A stretch of DNA of 64,000 nucleotides from Myroides marinus (GCF_900109075.1 NZ_FNYS01000001.1:248001-312000); one strand, 5' to 3'. Positions 28,173 through 36,857 are shown, counted from the stretch's first letter. Notes: generated from the sequence alone by a model not told the origin. Made by a program: numbers and translations.

Positions 28173-29858
28173 TTATTTAGGTATCGAACTGATCAATCCT
28201 TTTGTATATGTTGTCTTAGGATTGGCATATAATTCATCAGCCTCACCTATTTCTTCTATTCTTCCCTTATTCATCACCATCACGTTATCTGACATATACT
28301 TCACTACAGATAAGTCGTGCGATATAAAAATATACGTGAAGTTATAATTGTCCTTTAAGTCATTAAGTAAGTTAAGTACCTGTGCTTGCACAGATATATC
28401 CAGAGCAGACACAGACTCATCACATATAATAAGCTTTGGTTGTACAGCTATAGTTCTCGCTATACCTATACGTTGTCTTTGTCCACCTGAGAACTCATGT
28501 GGATATCTACTAAACACAGTCTCATCTAACCCTACTCGATATAATATTTCTATAACCTTCCCTCTTCGATCTGCATCATTATTACCAATCTTATGTACCT
28601 TCATTGGTTCCATAATAGCCTGCCCAACTGTAAGTCTAGGGTTTAATGAAGAATACGGATCCTGAAAAATGATCTGTATATCCTTTCTAAACACTCTAAA
28701 CTCCTTGGATGACAGCTTCGTAATATCCTGTCCTTTATAGAATATTTGCCCTTTAGTAGCTCTATCCAGTTGTAAGATTACATTACCTAGTGTAGACTTA
28801 CCACAACCACTCTCTCCTACTAGCCCAAGAGTTTCTCCCTCATACACATTAAAGCTAATATCTTGTAATGCATGGAATATCCCTTTTTTAAACAGCCCTC
28901 CATTTATCACATAATCCTTAAATACACTGCGTATTTCTAACAAAGGCGCTTGACTATATAAAGCAACCAACTTATTCTTGCGATTCTCAGGAGTCACCAC
29001 CTCTTTAACCACCTTATTATTTAGAAAATCACCTATAGTAGACAATCTTTTTAATCGCTCTGTCAGCGAAGGCCGTGATGCTACTAAAGCTTGAGTATAG
29101 ACATCTTGAGGATGATTAAACACATCAGTAGCTCCACCCTGTTCCACTATATCTCCTTTATACATCACTAATATGCGATCACTAATAGACAACACTAGAT
29201 TAAGGTCATGAGAGATAAATAATATACTCATATTATTATCTTTCTGCAAATCCTTCAGTAGATTAATGATTTCATTTTGTACCGTTACATCTAGAGCAGT
29301 AGTAGGCTCATCAGCTATAAGCAACTTAGGCTTACATGCCACAGCCATAGCTATCATTACTCTTTGCTTCTGTCCACCAGATATCTGATGTGGATATTTA
29401 CTATAAACTTGGTTTGGATTAGGTAATTTAACTCTCTCAAAAAGGCGTAACACCTCATCTTTTAAATCTTTACCCCTAAGAGAAGTGTGTTCGCGTAATA
29501 TCTCCGCTACTTGCTCTCCACATGTGATTGAAGGATTTAGAGCACTCATAGGTTCTTGGAATATCATAGATATTTGTGCTCCGCGTAGTAAGCGAAACTC
29601 TCTATCTGTATAATGCGTAATATCTTTCCCTTCAAAAATAATATTACCAGAAGCTATCTGAGAAATCTCTCTAGGCAATAGCCCCATTAATGCAAGTGAT
29701 GTAACTGACTTACCAGAACCAGATTCTCCTACTACACCGAGAATTTCATTAGAATAGATATCAAAAGAACTCTTCTTGATAATAGTATTCCATGATTTCT
29801 CTTTCAGAAAATCAATTTGTAAATCCCTTACAGATAATATAGGTGTCTCTTCTTTCAT
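28173..29858 (-). CDS. ABC transporter with two fused ATPase domains (peptide/nickel family)
   Basis: A 561-residue cytoplasmic protein made of two ABC ATPase domains in tandem, like YejF or GsiA of oligopeptide and microcin importers. Domain 1 has Walker A GESGSGKS, signature SGGQKQR and Walker B LLIADEPTTALD; domain 2 has GESGCGKST, SGGQRQR and LIICDESVSALD. Each ends in the oppD/F-type C-terminal segment. The ATG at 29858 was chosen; a GTG seven codons upstream is possible. No permease or binding protein is next to it, so the partners are encoded elsewhere. Confidence 0.93.
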   Translation of the reverse strand: MKEETPILSVRDLQIDFLKEKSWNTIIKKSSFDIYSNEILGVVGESGSGKSVTSLALMGLLPREISQIASGNIIFEGKDITHYTDREFRLLRGAQISMIFQEPMSALNPSITCGEQVAEILREHTSLRGKDLKDEVLRLFERVKLPNPNQVYSKYPHQISGGQKQRVMIAMAVACKPKLLIADEPTTALDVTVQNEIINLLKDLQKDNNMSILFISHDLNLVLSISDRILVMYKGDIVEQGGATDVFNHPQDVYTQALVASRPSLTERLKRLSTIGDFLNNKVVKEVVTPENRKNKLVALYSQAPLLEIRSVFKDYVINGGLFKKGIFHALQDISFNVYEGETLGLVGESGCGKSTLGNVILQLDRATKGQIFYKGQDITKLSSKEFRVFRKDIQIIFQDPYSSLNPRLTVGQAIMEPMKVHKIGNNDADRRGKVIEILYRVGLDETVFSRYPHEFSGGQRQRIGIARTIAVQPKLIICDESVSALDISVQAQVLNLLNDLKDNYNFTYIFISHDLSVVKYMSDNVMVMNKGRIEEIGEADELYANPKTTYTKGLISSIPK

Positions 29859-29887
29859 TTGTATATTCAGTACGATCACTAGAATAA

Positions 29888-29895
29888 CAAAAATA
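29888..29895 (-). promoter_or_regulatory. -7 element of the double-ATPase ABC gene
   Basis: TATTTTTG on the minus strand, 29 bp before the ATG at 29858. No -33 TTG at the expected distance. Confidence 0.35.
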
Positions 29896-29983
29896 TATAA
29901 TAATTGTGATATAGTATAAGCTATCTAATAAACTAATTAAACATCTATACTATACCACAATTGTTATAGAATATACAGACATA

Positions 29984-30433
29984 CTAAGCTACTTTTACTT
30001 CATCATATTCCTTGACTAACGTAACGATAGTAGGAGTTTTTTCTTTAAAATTTGCAAACATTGGGCAAGCTGATTTCACAGCGTCTAACCATTCTTTTAG
30101 CAACACGATAGATGCCTCAGAAGTAGGTTTTACCACTACGTCTACTCTATTAAAGTGATCTAAGTTATCTTTTTCGAAGCCTTCACCTTTGATTACACCA
30201 GACACTTCTATCTGAATAGACTTAAGGTTTAGCCCTAAAGTATTACCGATTAGTTTACCCACAGCATGGATACTACCCGCTAACTTAGCTAATAATAATT
30301 CTGCAGAGTCCGCATTAACGTCTCTAACTAATTCTCTCCCATCTTTCACTGTGAAAGAGTAGTTGGCTGTTTTTACAGCGAATTGTTGCTCTCTCACAGA
30401 GAACCCCAAAACTTTTAAAACTTTACTTTCCAT
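29984..30433 (-). CDS. OsmC-family protein
   Basis: A 149-residue OsmC/Ohr-fold protein. The helix LLLAKLAGSIHAVGKLIGNTLGLNLKSIQIEVSG is the OsmC core; the family's first redox cysteine, normally in this helix, is Ser54 here, while the second is present as Cys123 in SACPM. It may therefore not be a two-cysteine hydroperoxidase. The ATG at 30433 was preferred over an upstream TTG because the intervening sequence is an intrinsic terminator hairpin. The leader (30434-30643) looks like an attenuator. Confidence 0.82.
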   Translation of the reverse strand: MESKVLKVLGFSVREQQFAVKTANYSFTVKDGRELVRDVNADSAELLLAKLAGSIHAVGKLIGNTLGLNLKSIQIEVSGVIKGEGFEKDNLDHFNRVDVVVKPTSEASIVLLKEWLDAVKSACPMFANFKEKTPTIVTLVKEYDEVKVA

Positions 30434-30465
30434 TTTTTTGTAAGTATTATATATTAAACCATAAA

Positions 30466-30504
30466 AAAAGGTCCTTTTAGTAGTATATACCAAAAGGACC
30501 TTTT
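30466..30504 (-). terminator. Intrinsic terminator in the leader of the OsmC gene
   Basis: Two 13-bp arms (AAAAGGTCCTTTT at 30466-30478 and its complement at 30492-30504) with a 13-nt loop, followed on the minus strand by a T run, end 33 bp before the OsmC start. A terminator in front of, not behind, the gene points to attenuation or to a separate short transcript ending here. Confidence 0.85.
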
Positions 30505-30538
30505 CATTTCTTTATCATTACATATCAAATATTGTAAA

Positions 30539-30643
30539 TCAGAAGCAGCAATCACTCTTGGTAACGTATGTCCACATCGAACGCACAGGAATACAAATTC
30601 CCTTATATGACGTTGACGTTATGTGATTAAAGACTAAATTCAT
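30539..30643 (-). CDS. Candidate 34-residue leader peptide ending in Cys-Cys-Phe
   Basis: A short frame with an ATG at 30643 and a TGA at 30541-30539, encoding 34 residues that end SDCCF. It stops 35 bp before the terminator at 30466-30504 and precedes the OsmC gene. Adjacent Cys codons next to a terminator resemble amino-acid attenuators. No ribosome-binding site or promoter could be assigned, and a second frame through the same DNA also lacks stops for about 50 codons, so coding status is uncertain. Confidence 0.35.
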   Translation of the reverse strand: MNLVFNHITSTSYKGICIPVRSMWTYVTKSDCCF

Positions 30644-30671
30644 TACTCTATTATTTATGTTGTTATTATTT

Positions 30672-30705
30672 TAAAAAAAAAGCCCCTGTAGAGGTACAGA
30701 GGCTT
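30672..30705 (-). terminator. Intrinsic terminator downstream of the exonuclease gene
   Basis: AAGCC-CTGTA pairs with TACAG-GGCTT (one internal mismatch) and is followed on the minus strand by nine T residues. It lies about 190 bp past the exonuclease stop; the stretch 30706-30898 holds no gene. Confidence 0.8.
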
Positions 30706-30898
30706 AATAAATATTATTAATTATTCAAAAGTACCCTATACCACAAAATATGCAATCTTACATAAGACTACAGACTTCATCGAATAAACCGTATTTGAAT
30801 AAATTATTTGCATTATTATCTCTTTATTTACAGTCAAAAATAGGAAAAATATATTTTAACACCAAACACTAACCAATGTTTTTTAACTATTCCTTAAC

Positions 30899-31612
30899 CT
30901 AAACAGATAATATCTCTTCAAAACTTAGCAATTCCTCTCGCTTAAACCTAAGCAAAACCTGTGCCACAGCTACTACGTCTTTCTCACAGTACACTATAAT
31001 TCTGTCGATATTATTATCCTCATAGTACACTTTTGCCACTTCACTACCGTCTATATCATCTTTTGGTGAAGGAATATCAAGAATTCTAGTCAAAAGCTTT
31101 AAAGATGTAAAATTTTTATAATCTCCGATTTTCCATAACTCCATGGTATCTAGATGATTTACTTCCCACGGTTTTTTCCCAAACATACACAACTTATTGG
31201 GGATTTTTACCCCATTTATCAACATTCTTCTAACCACAAATGGGATATCAAACTCCCTGATATTGTGACCACATAGCATGCGACTAGGATCTCTAAAGTA
31301 TCCCTCAATTAGATTAGAAAACTCTTCTAACAATACTCTCTCTTCACCAGCAAAAGACTTAACCCTAAACTGCCTGTCTCCATTCTTATAAGTAAAGTAT
31401 CCCACAGAGATACAAACCACCTTACCAAACTCTGCCCAAATACCAGCTCGCTCATAAAACTCACTTGCTGTCTGACCATCCTTGCGTTGATAAGCCGTTT
31501 TGATATCAAACAATTCCTGCATCTCTTCATCCAACTCATCATAACTACTACTTACAGGAACAGTCTCTATATCAAAAAACAACAGGCTATCTAACTCTAA
31601 ACTACTCAGCAT
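30899..31612 (-). CDS. PolB-like 3'-5' exonuclease (DEDDy)
   Basis: A 237-residue protein of the family of predicted exonucleases related to DNA polymerase B. Exo I is LLFFDIETVP (Asp/Glu pair, residues 11-20), Exo II is CGHNIREFDIPFVVRRM near residue 128 and Exo III is the YCEKDVVAVAQVLLR segment near residue 208 with the Tyr-x(3)-Asp pattern. All metal-binding acids seem present, so it should be active on single strands or mismatched ends. It is 3 bp downstream of the serine hydrolase gene. Confidence 0.88.
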   Translation of the reverse strand: MLSSLELDSLLFFDIETVPVSSSYDELDEEMQELFDIKTAYQRKDGQTASEFYERAGIWAEFGKVVCISVGYFTYKNGDRQFRVKSFAGEERVLLEEFSNLIEGYFRDPSRMLCGHNIREFDIPFVVRRMLINGVKIPNKLCMFGKKPWEVNHLDTMELWKIGDYKNFTSLKLLTRILDIPSPKDDIDGSEVAKVYYEDNNIDRIIVYCEKDVVAVAQVLLRFKREELLSFEEILSV

Positions 31613-31615
31613 ATC

Positions 31616-32773
31616 CTACTTTCTTTGGTCTAGCATACTATACGCTTCGTCTATATATGTATATAGATCATTGCTGTGAGGATCAGTCTCTGTCTGCACC
31701 CCTTTAAGATGCCCTAGGCGTACGATAATCACATTATCCTTAGGAGATACGATAACGAACTGACCTAAGTGACCTCTCATATAGAAGAAATCTTGTCCTC
31801 TATAGTTCACTAGCCACCATCCATATCCATACTCAGGAGCATTCTTAAATCGAGGAGTTATAGACTTCTCTATAAACGAACTATCTAATATCTGCTGTCC
31901 ATTCCACATCCCCTTATCTCTATATAACTTTCCGAATCTAGCGAAGTCTCTAGCATTACTCGTGAAGCAGCAGTATGACTTCTCTACCCCATCTCCTTTA
32001 TGATCTATCTGCCATAGAGCAGGGTTCTCAGCCCCCATTGGCTTCCAGAAATACTCTGACACATATTCAGACAAAGGTTTACCAGTCGCCTTTTCTAGTA
32101 CCATAGTTAACAACTCTGTATCTCCACTCTTATAGATAAACTCTTGACCTGGCTTATCCTTTATCTCAAGTCCCAGCATAACACTGCGCAAGTCATCGTC
32201 AAAGTATGCTCTAGTCACAATAGAGAATGGGCTATAGTACGCCTCATCCCAATCTAAACCAGATGCCATAGAAGACAAATCTCCTACAGTAATATCATCC
32301 TTATATTGTCCTTTTAATTCAGGTAAAAAATCAATCACTTTCTGATCTAAGCTCTTAATCTCCCCTCTCTGTAATGCCTTACCTAGAGCAGCAGACACAA
32401 TACTCTTAGCCATAGAGAACGAGTTAGTATAAGAGTCTTTATCATACCCATCATAGTAAGCCTCATAAAAGATACTATCATTCTTAATTACTATAAACGC
32501 AATAGACTGAAGCTCCTTATGTGTCTTCTCTAGATTCTCACTTGCCTTCACTGTGTTATAATCCTTAGTGAATGCCCACGGTTGTCCTACATCATTCTTA
32601 ATCTCACGTGTAGGAAAATACTTATAATCATCTAAGAACGCTGTCTTATATCCATTAAAATAAATAGTACGAACCGCAGTGAATAGATAATCCACCTTAA
32701 AGATATACATCAATGCTACCACTAATGCGATTATGACTATCAGCCACTTCAGGATTTTCTTTATTACCTTCAT
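31616..32773 (-). CDS. Membrane-anchored serine hydrolase (class C beta-lactamase fold)
   Basis: A 385-residue protein with an N-terminal membrane segment (residues about 8-26) and a beta-lactamase/transpeptidase-like domain. The nucleophile motif SxxK is SMAK in NSFSMAKSIVSAALGK near residue 124, followed by a YKSGDTELL segment at the YxN position and a YGYGWW region. The family includes DD-peptidases, esterases and D-amino-acid hydrolases; the substrate is not evident. The active site should face the periplasm. Confidence 0.88.
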   Translation of the reverse strand: MKVIKKILKWLIVIIALVVALMYIFKVDYLFTAVRTIYFNGYKTAFLDDYKYFPTREIKNDVGQPWAFTKDYNTVKASENLEKTHKELQSIAFIVIKNDSIFYEAYYDGYDKDSYTNSFSMAKSIVSAALGKALQRGEIKSLDQKVIDFLPELKGQYKDDITVGDLSSMASGLDWDEAYYSPFSIVTRAYFDDDLRSVMLGLEIKDKPGQEFIYKSGDTELLTMVLEKATGKPLSEYVSEYFWKPMGAENPALWQIDHKGDGVEKSYCCFTSNARDFARFGKLYRDKGMWNGQQILDSSFIEKSITPRFKNAPEYGYGWWLVNYRGQDFFYMRGHLGQFVIVSPKDNVIIVRLGHLKGVQTETDPHSNDLYTYIDEAYSMLDQRK

Positions 32774-33360
32774 AATAGTTTTTAAATAATTGGTTCCTAT
32801 AAATTTATAAAAATAAATCTCTAAAACTAAGGTTTGAACGTAATGTCTATATAAAGAAATTTAAATTGTGCCTATTCTGAATGCACTATGTGAAAACCCT
32901 CGATCCTTATCCACAATAACTTAGGCAAGCCTAATGTCACGTAAGTATTAAGAATCATATAATACGCCATACGAAAAAAGAGAAATTAATCTCTCAATAC
33001 ATTGAAGTAAATAATAAGGAAATACGTTGTCGGCATAAAGCATTATGCCTATAAAGCAAGAAAATACATACACAATAAACCCAACACTTTACCTGCCCTT
33101 ATTTGGAGATAATGCCCTCTCATGGTTATAATGGTCAATTATGGAGTATTCATTTAAACATAAAATACTGAATATCAGCATTCAATAAAACATAATTTTT
33201 AATTTGTTTGGATACTGTTTGGTAACTTCTAGTGTTTACTTGGGTTCAGAGGCTATTTTCAAAACCATACTAAACTCGTACCCAAACCATCTACTAACTA
33301 TCTGTTGGTGTTTTACTCTATATCACTCTATGTCTTATTTTGAGTAAGTGCGTTATCTCT

Positions 33361-33418
33361 CCGTGATGAGTCCGTAGTGAGTCCGTTGTTTTGATTAAAA
33401 CAACGGACTCACTACGGA
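33361..33418. repeat. 11-bp repeats and a perfect 22-bp inverted repeat
   Basis: Arms 33371-33392 and 33397-33418 are perfect reverse complements around a 4-nt GATT loop. Within each arm the unit CGGACTCA(Y)nA recurs with an 11-bp step, related to the tract at 17822-17855. No T run follows on either side, so it is not a standard terminator. Confidence 0.75.
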
Positions 33419-33540
33419 AATACACCTAACTCAATACTCACTCATCCAACACGAAACAACCACAAAACAGAGATGAGGTAGTAAGTAGCCCACTAACATC
33501 AACCCTAAAAACGTTAATACTCATAAATTTACAGTTGTAT

Positions 33541-33571
33541 TTGGCAGACGGTTAATCTAGTTTTATATTTG
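33541..33571 (+). promoter_or_regulatory. Promoter of the O-methyltransferase gene
   Basis: TTG (33541-33543), a 20-bp spacer and TATATTTG (33564-33571) fully match the Bacteroidota consensus. The start codon follows 29 bp later. Confidence 0.8.
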
Positions 33572-33600
33572 TGCCCTTAAATAATACTTGAATTACGATT

Positions 33601-34242
33601 ATGCATTTTATATCACCAGAGCTAGAGGATTATGCTGCAAGACACTCAGAAGATGAGCCAGAATTATTAGCAAAACTAGATAAAGAAACTTACCAAAAAG
33701 TATTGCAACCTAGAATGTTAAGTGGACATTTTCAAGGTCGTTTTTTAAGTATGATATCTAAGCTAGTCAACCCTCAGCATATATTAGAGGTAGGTACATT
33801 CACTGGGTATGCTACATTAAGCTTAGCAGAAGGTCTGAGAGCAGATGGTACCATCGACACTATCGATGTGAATGAAGAACTAGTAGACTTCCAACGCAAG
33901 TACTTCGATATGTCTGGATATGGTGAGCAGATCACACAACACTTAGGTAGTGCATTAGACATTATCCCTACGTTAGACAAAAAGTTTGATTTAGTATTTT
34001 TAGATGCAGACAAAAAGAATTACACTAACTACTTTCACCTTATCATAGAGAAGATGAACAAGGGGGGAATTATCCTATCTGACAATGTGTTATGGTCAGG
34101 GAAGGTAGTCGAAGAGATTAAGTGGAATGACAGAGCTACTATAGAGATAGATCAGTACAATAAATTACTAAAAGAAGATCCTCGTGTAGAGACTATACTC
34201 CTACCGATTAGAGATGGGCTTACAGTATCTAGAGTAAGATAA
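33601..34242 (+). CDS. Class I O-methyltransferase (caffeoyl-CoA O-methyltransferase type)
   Basis: A 213-residue SAM-dependent methyltransferase of the COMT/YrrM type. The SAM site is ILEVGTFTGYATLSLAEGL near residue 60, the acidic loop is TIDVNEE, and the metal-binding FLDADKKNY near residue 137 with a following DNVLWSGKV is typical of cation-dependent O-methyltransferases. In bacteria related proteins modify small catechols or wobble uridines of tRNA (TrmR); the substrate is not determined here. It has its own promoter and terminator. Confidence 0.9.
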   Translation: MHFISPELEDYAARHSEDEPELLAKLDKETYQKVLQPRMLSGHFQGRFLSMISKLVNPQHILEVGTFTGYATLSLAEGLRADGTIDTIDVNEELVDFQRKYFDMSGYGEQITQHLGSALDIIPTLDKKFDLVFLDADKKNYTNYFHLIIEKMNKGGIILSDNVLWSGKVVEEIKWNDRATIEIDQYNKLLKEDPRVETILLPIRDGLTVSRVR

Positions 34243-34243
34243 A

Positions 34244-34278
34244 TAAAAAAGGCTTAGAGAACACTCTAAGCCTTTTTT
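34244..34278. terminator. Bidirectional terminator
   Basis: A 14-bp stem (34246-34259 with 34264-34277) and 4-nt loop, A-rich on the left and T-rich on the right, between the convergent O-methyltransferase and PAP2 genes. Confidence 0.92.
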
Positions 34279-34287
34279 AGTACTGGA

Positions 34288-34851
34288 TTAAACCAGTTTA
34301 TATTTCTTTTCTAACCATTTAAACAGGTTGTAGAATAAAGTTCCTGTCAGTGTCCCTGCACACATACCTACTAAGATATCTCCAGGGAAGTGTAATGATA
34401 AGTATATACGACTATACGCAAATACTAATGGGAATATGAACACTAAGAATGCATACTTATAATATCTTCTCAATAATAAGAATAAGAATAACATAGTAGC
34501 AGTAGAGTTAGACGCATGCCCTGAGAAGAAACTGTTAGTACTACTACATTTTACAATTCTCAACATACTCTGTATATCTTCTGTATTACACGGTCTAGGT
34601 CTAGCGAAGTATCCCTTTACTAGATTAGTAAACTGATCTGTAAATGCGATAAGTCCAGCTATCACTAACAGTACTACTCCTAGAGTTTTTAGTGATACCT
34701 TCTTATAGACTAGGTATAACAGTAGGATATAAAACGGCAACCAATTAAGTTGCTTAGTGATAAATAACCAGAATGGATCATATGTAGTACTTCCTAAATT
34801 ATTTAGATACACTAATAATTCTTTGTCCCACTGTATAAGTGTCTCTATCAT
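34288..34851 (-). CDS. PAP2-family membrane phosphatase
   Basis: A 187-residue protein with about five membrane segments and the three phosphatase motifs: KGYFARPRP near residue 78, FFSGHASNS near residue 108 and SRIYLSLHFPGD near residue 146. The family removes phosphate from lipid phosphates such as undecaprenyl pyrophosphate or phosphatidylglycerol phosphate. It overlaps the tatA stop by one base, so the two are translationally coupled. Confidence 0.92.
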   Translation of the reverse strand: MIETLIQWDKELLVYLNNLGSTTYDPFWLFITKQLNWLPFYILLLYLVYKKVSLKTLGVVLLVIAGLIAFTDQFTNLVKGYFARPRPCNTEDIQSMLRIVKCSSTNSFFSGHASNSTATMLFLFLLLRRYYKYAFLVFIFPLVFAYSRIYLSLHFPGDILVGMCAGTLTGTLFYNLFKWLEKKYKLV

Positions 34852-35168
34852 TACAATTGTCTTTTAATAGGTCCAGTGATATTCTCTATATCTTCTTTCT
34901 GCTTCTCTACCTCGTTCTGAATATCCTGTAATGGGTTCATATCTTTCATTGGGTTAATGTCCATGTCAAAAGTCTCTGTTATCTCTTTTTTGATACCTGA
35001 TTCTTCTGCACTTCTATTAATCTCGTGTTTAATATCGTTAGTAGCATTCTTAACCTGAGCCATAAACTTACCAAAAGTACGAGCCATCTCAGGCACTTTA
35101 TCTGAACCAAATAACATTAAGACTACTAATAATATGAAGAAAATTTCTCCGCCACCGATTCCAAACAT
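34851..35168 (-). CDS. tatA: TatA/TatE-type twin-arginine translocase subunit
   Basis: A 105-residue protein with the N-terminal membrane helix GGGEIFFILLVVLMLFG, the FG-SDKVPEMARTFGK hinge and amphipathic helix, and a charged C-terminal tail. This is the TatA/B layout; TatA-type subunits form the translocation pore for folded proteins. tatC is not nearby. Distinguishing TatA from TatB by sequence alone is not certain. Confidence 0.85.
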   Translation of the reverse strand: MFGIGGGEIFFILLVVLMLFGSDKVPEMARTFGKFMAQVKNATNDIKHEINRSAEESGIKKEITETFDMDINPMKDMNPLQDIQNEVEKQKEDIENITGPIKRQL

Positions 35169-35253
35169 AAAGTGTTTTTTATAATTATAAGATTACAAAT
35201 CTACGAAGTTTATTAAATTTCTGTATAGATTTTCGTATAAACCATTTGTTAAA

Positions 35254-36015
35254 CTATTCTATCTTAGCCTGCTTACCCTTCTCTACCTCCTTCTCATTAA
35301 TCAATTGGATAAAGTTTAAAGCTAACTCTCCTGTATAACTTGTCACCTTATTAGAGTCTGGTACAGTAGCATTAAGATAAGATGACATCAGCTCATCTGT
35401 AGCCACATAATAAGCAAATCCGTTGACATAGTCTTTCGGGATACTGTAATCCTTAATCAGTTTTTCTTCACTTACTATATTCAGGAATTTGTCTTTACGA
35501 GTCTCTTGTCGTTCGTAGGCTAACGCTTTCTTAAGCATCTTAGTACGACCAGAAATCATATTAACGATAGCATCTACAGAGATTAGTCCACTACCCGTAG
35601 TAGCTGTATATATCTTACGCTCAGCAGGTGTACGTATCTTAGTCCCTTTAGGTACTAATCCTAGAGACTCCGCTGTAATCTTAGTGATTATAATCTCGTC
35701 TAACTCATAGTATAGCGAGTTAGGTTCTAATGGGATTAATACTAAGTCACGTTTAAAGTCTATATTATCTAGCTTATGTCTATATCCTAAAAATAACGGC
35801 CCCGAAAACATCAAGGTATCATTCTCCTGTGCCTTTATTCTAAAATACCCTCCTTCTCTCGTCATATAAGATTCTCCAGTATTGATATTAGCTACATAGA
35901 CACCCTCTAGCTGCTTAGTTCTCGCTACAATCTTACCATCTATTATCTTTCTTTCTTGTCCAAATATTGTAGATATGTTCAATATTAGTAGAAAGGCTAT
36001 AAAAAATCTCATCAT
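35254..36015 (-). CDS. Secreted CarboxypepD_reg-like protein, paralog 1
   Basis: A 253-residue exported protein with a signal peptide ending near IFGQ. Residues about 25-110 form a beta-sandwich of the CarboxypepD_reg-like type (DGKIVARTKQLEGVYVANINTGES, then MFSGPLFLGYRHKLD). A helical C-terminal half follows, with the family blocks TPAERKIYTATTG, GRTKMLKKALAYERQETRKDKFL and IPKDYVNGFAYYVATDEL. It is the most divergent of five tandem paralogs and the last in the row. The double ATG at 36015/36012 starts the signal peptide. Function unknown. Confidence 0.85.
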   Translation of the reverse strand: MMRFFIAFLLILNISTIFGQERKIIDGKIVARTKQLEGVYVANINTGESYMTREGGYFRIKAQENDTLMFSGPLFLGYRHKLDNIDFKRDLVLIPLEPNSLYYELDEIIITKITAESLGLVPKGTKIRTPAERKIYTATTGSGLISVDAIVNMISGRTKMLKKALAYERQETRKDKFLNIVSEEKLIKDYSIPKDYVNGFAYYVATDELMSSYLNATVPDSNKVTSYTGELALNFIQLINEKEVEKGKQAKIE

Positions 36016-36101
36016 TCTGTAATTATTGTTGTAAAAATATCTTATTCTGTACAACGTACAAATTTTACATCTGCAAACTTATGTTAAATAAACTTACATC
36101 C

Positions 36102-36857
36102 CTACCCATTTAAAGGCGAAACTGTTGTAGCAGGTTGCTCTTTTATCATCTCTAAAAATTCAAAGACAATAGGGGTGATAATCTTCTCTAACGCACCCGG
36201 ATCCATAGGATTTCTATTTAGCATATCTTTTACCTCTGCCTTAGTTACTGCATAGTATACAAAGCTTTCGGTATAGTCACTCGGTATCTTAAAGTAAGTC
36301 ACTAAACGACTATTATCTACTGCGTCTAAGAACTTCTCTATCCTGCTACCTTCGCGTTCATACTCTAGATTTTTCTTTAATACAGAAGTACGCCCATTTA
36401 AAGCATTGACTAATAAATCTAGAGATCCTGTAGTAGCTGTTCTAAGCTTGCGTTCTGCGGGAGTATATTTCTTTCCTATTCCCTCAAAGAGTCCAAGAGA
36501 GCCCCCGCTATACTTAGTGATTACGATTTCGTTTAGCTGATTTACTTCATACAATTGTTCTAGAGGAAACAGAACAGGGTTGCGCTTCATATCAAGTTCA
36601 GTTACTACATAAGTATATTCGATATGGAAAGGACTAGTAAACTTTAGGGTATCGTTTACTTGACTGTTGATATCAAAATAACCAATCTTATCAGACAGTA
36701 CAGAGTTACCCTTAGTCTTATTCGTTACTACAATACCTTCTCTACTACCCTCTCGAGTAATAATTCTCCCATGTAACACATCAGTACTCTGCTGCGCTAT
36801 ACTACTTAAATAAATAAGGAAGAAGAAAAGGCACCATAGTGAGTGTGTGCTTTTCAT
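36102..36857 (-). CDS. Secreted CarboxypepD_reg-like protein, paralog 2
   Basis: A 251-residue member of the same tandem family, with a signal peptide (WCLFFFLIYLSSIAQ), a CarboxypepD_reg-like domain (HGRIITREGSREGIVVTNKTKGN) and the helical block TPAERKLRTATTG, LVNALNGRTSVLKKNLEYEREGSR and IPSDYTESFVYYAVTKAEVK. The alternation of exported beta-sandwich and conserved helical half is shared with its four neighbours. The role is unknown; cell-envelope localisation is inferred from the signal peptide. Confidence 0.85.
   Translation of the reverse strand: MKSTHSLWCLFFFLIYLSSIAQQSTDVLHGRIITREGSREGIVVTNKTKGNSVLSDKIGYFDINSQVNDTLKFTSPFHIEYTYVVTELDMKRNPVLFPLEQLYEVNQLNEIVITKYSGGSLGLFEGIGKKYTPAERKLRTATTGSLDLLVNALNGRTSVLKKNLEYEREGSRIEKFLDAVDNSRLVTYFKIPSDYTESFVYYAVTKAEVKDMLNRNPMDPGALEKIITPIVFEFLEMIKEQPATTVSPLNG

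Larger units (their letters stand above)
32774..33600. other. 827-bp noncoding region rich in inverted repeats
   Basis: No frame in this gap looks coding. It contains a DnaA-box match TTATCCACA (32907-32915), a TTAGGC/GCCTAA palindrome (32930-32943), a GGCATAA/TTATGCC hairpin (33032-33049), two copies of an AAACCAT-ACTAA-like direct repeat near 33265-33300, the 11-bp repeat tract with a 22-bp-arm inverted repeat (33361-33418), and the promoter of the O-methyltransferase gene. Confidence 0.6.

Noticed and set aside
30466-30605. CVRCGH-containing frame in the OsmC leader (second phase)
   Set aside because: It has a zinc-ribbon look but no good start codon, and it passes through the terminator before stopping at once; the Cys-Cys frame is the better candidate.
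33361-33418. Repeats considered as a CRISPR array
   Set aside because: The unit is 11 bp, contiguous and without spacers, and no cas gene is near.
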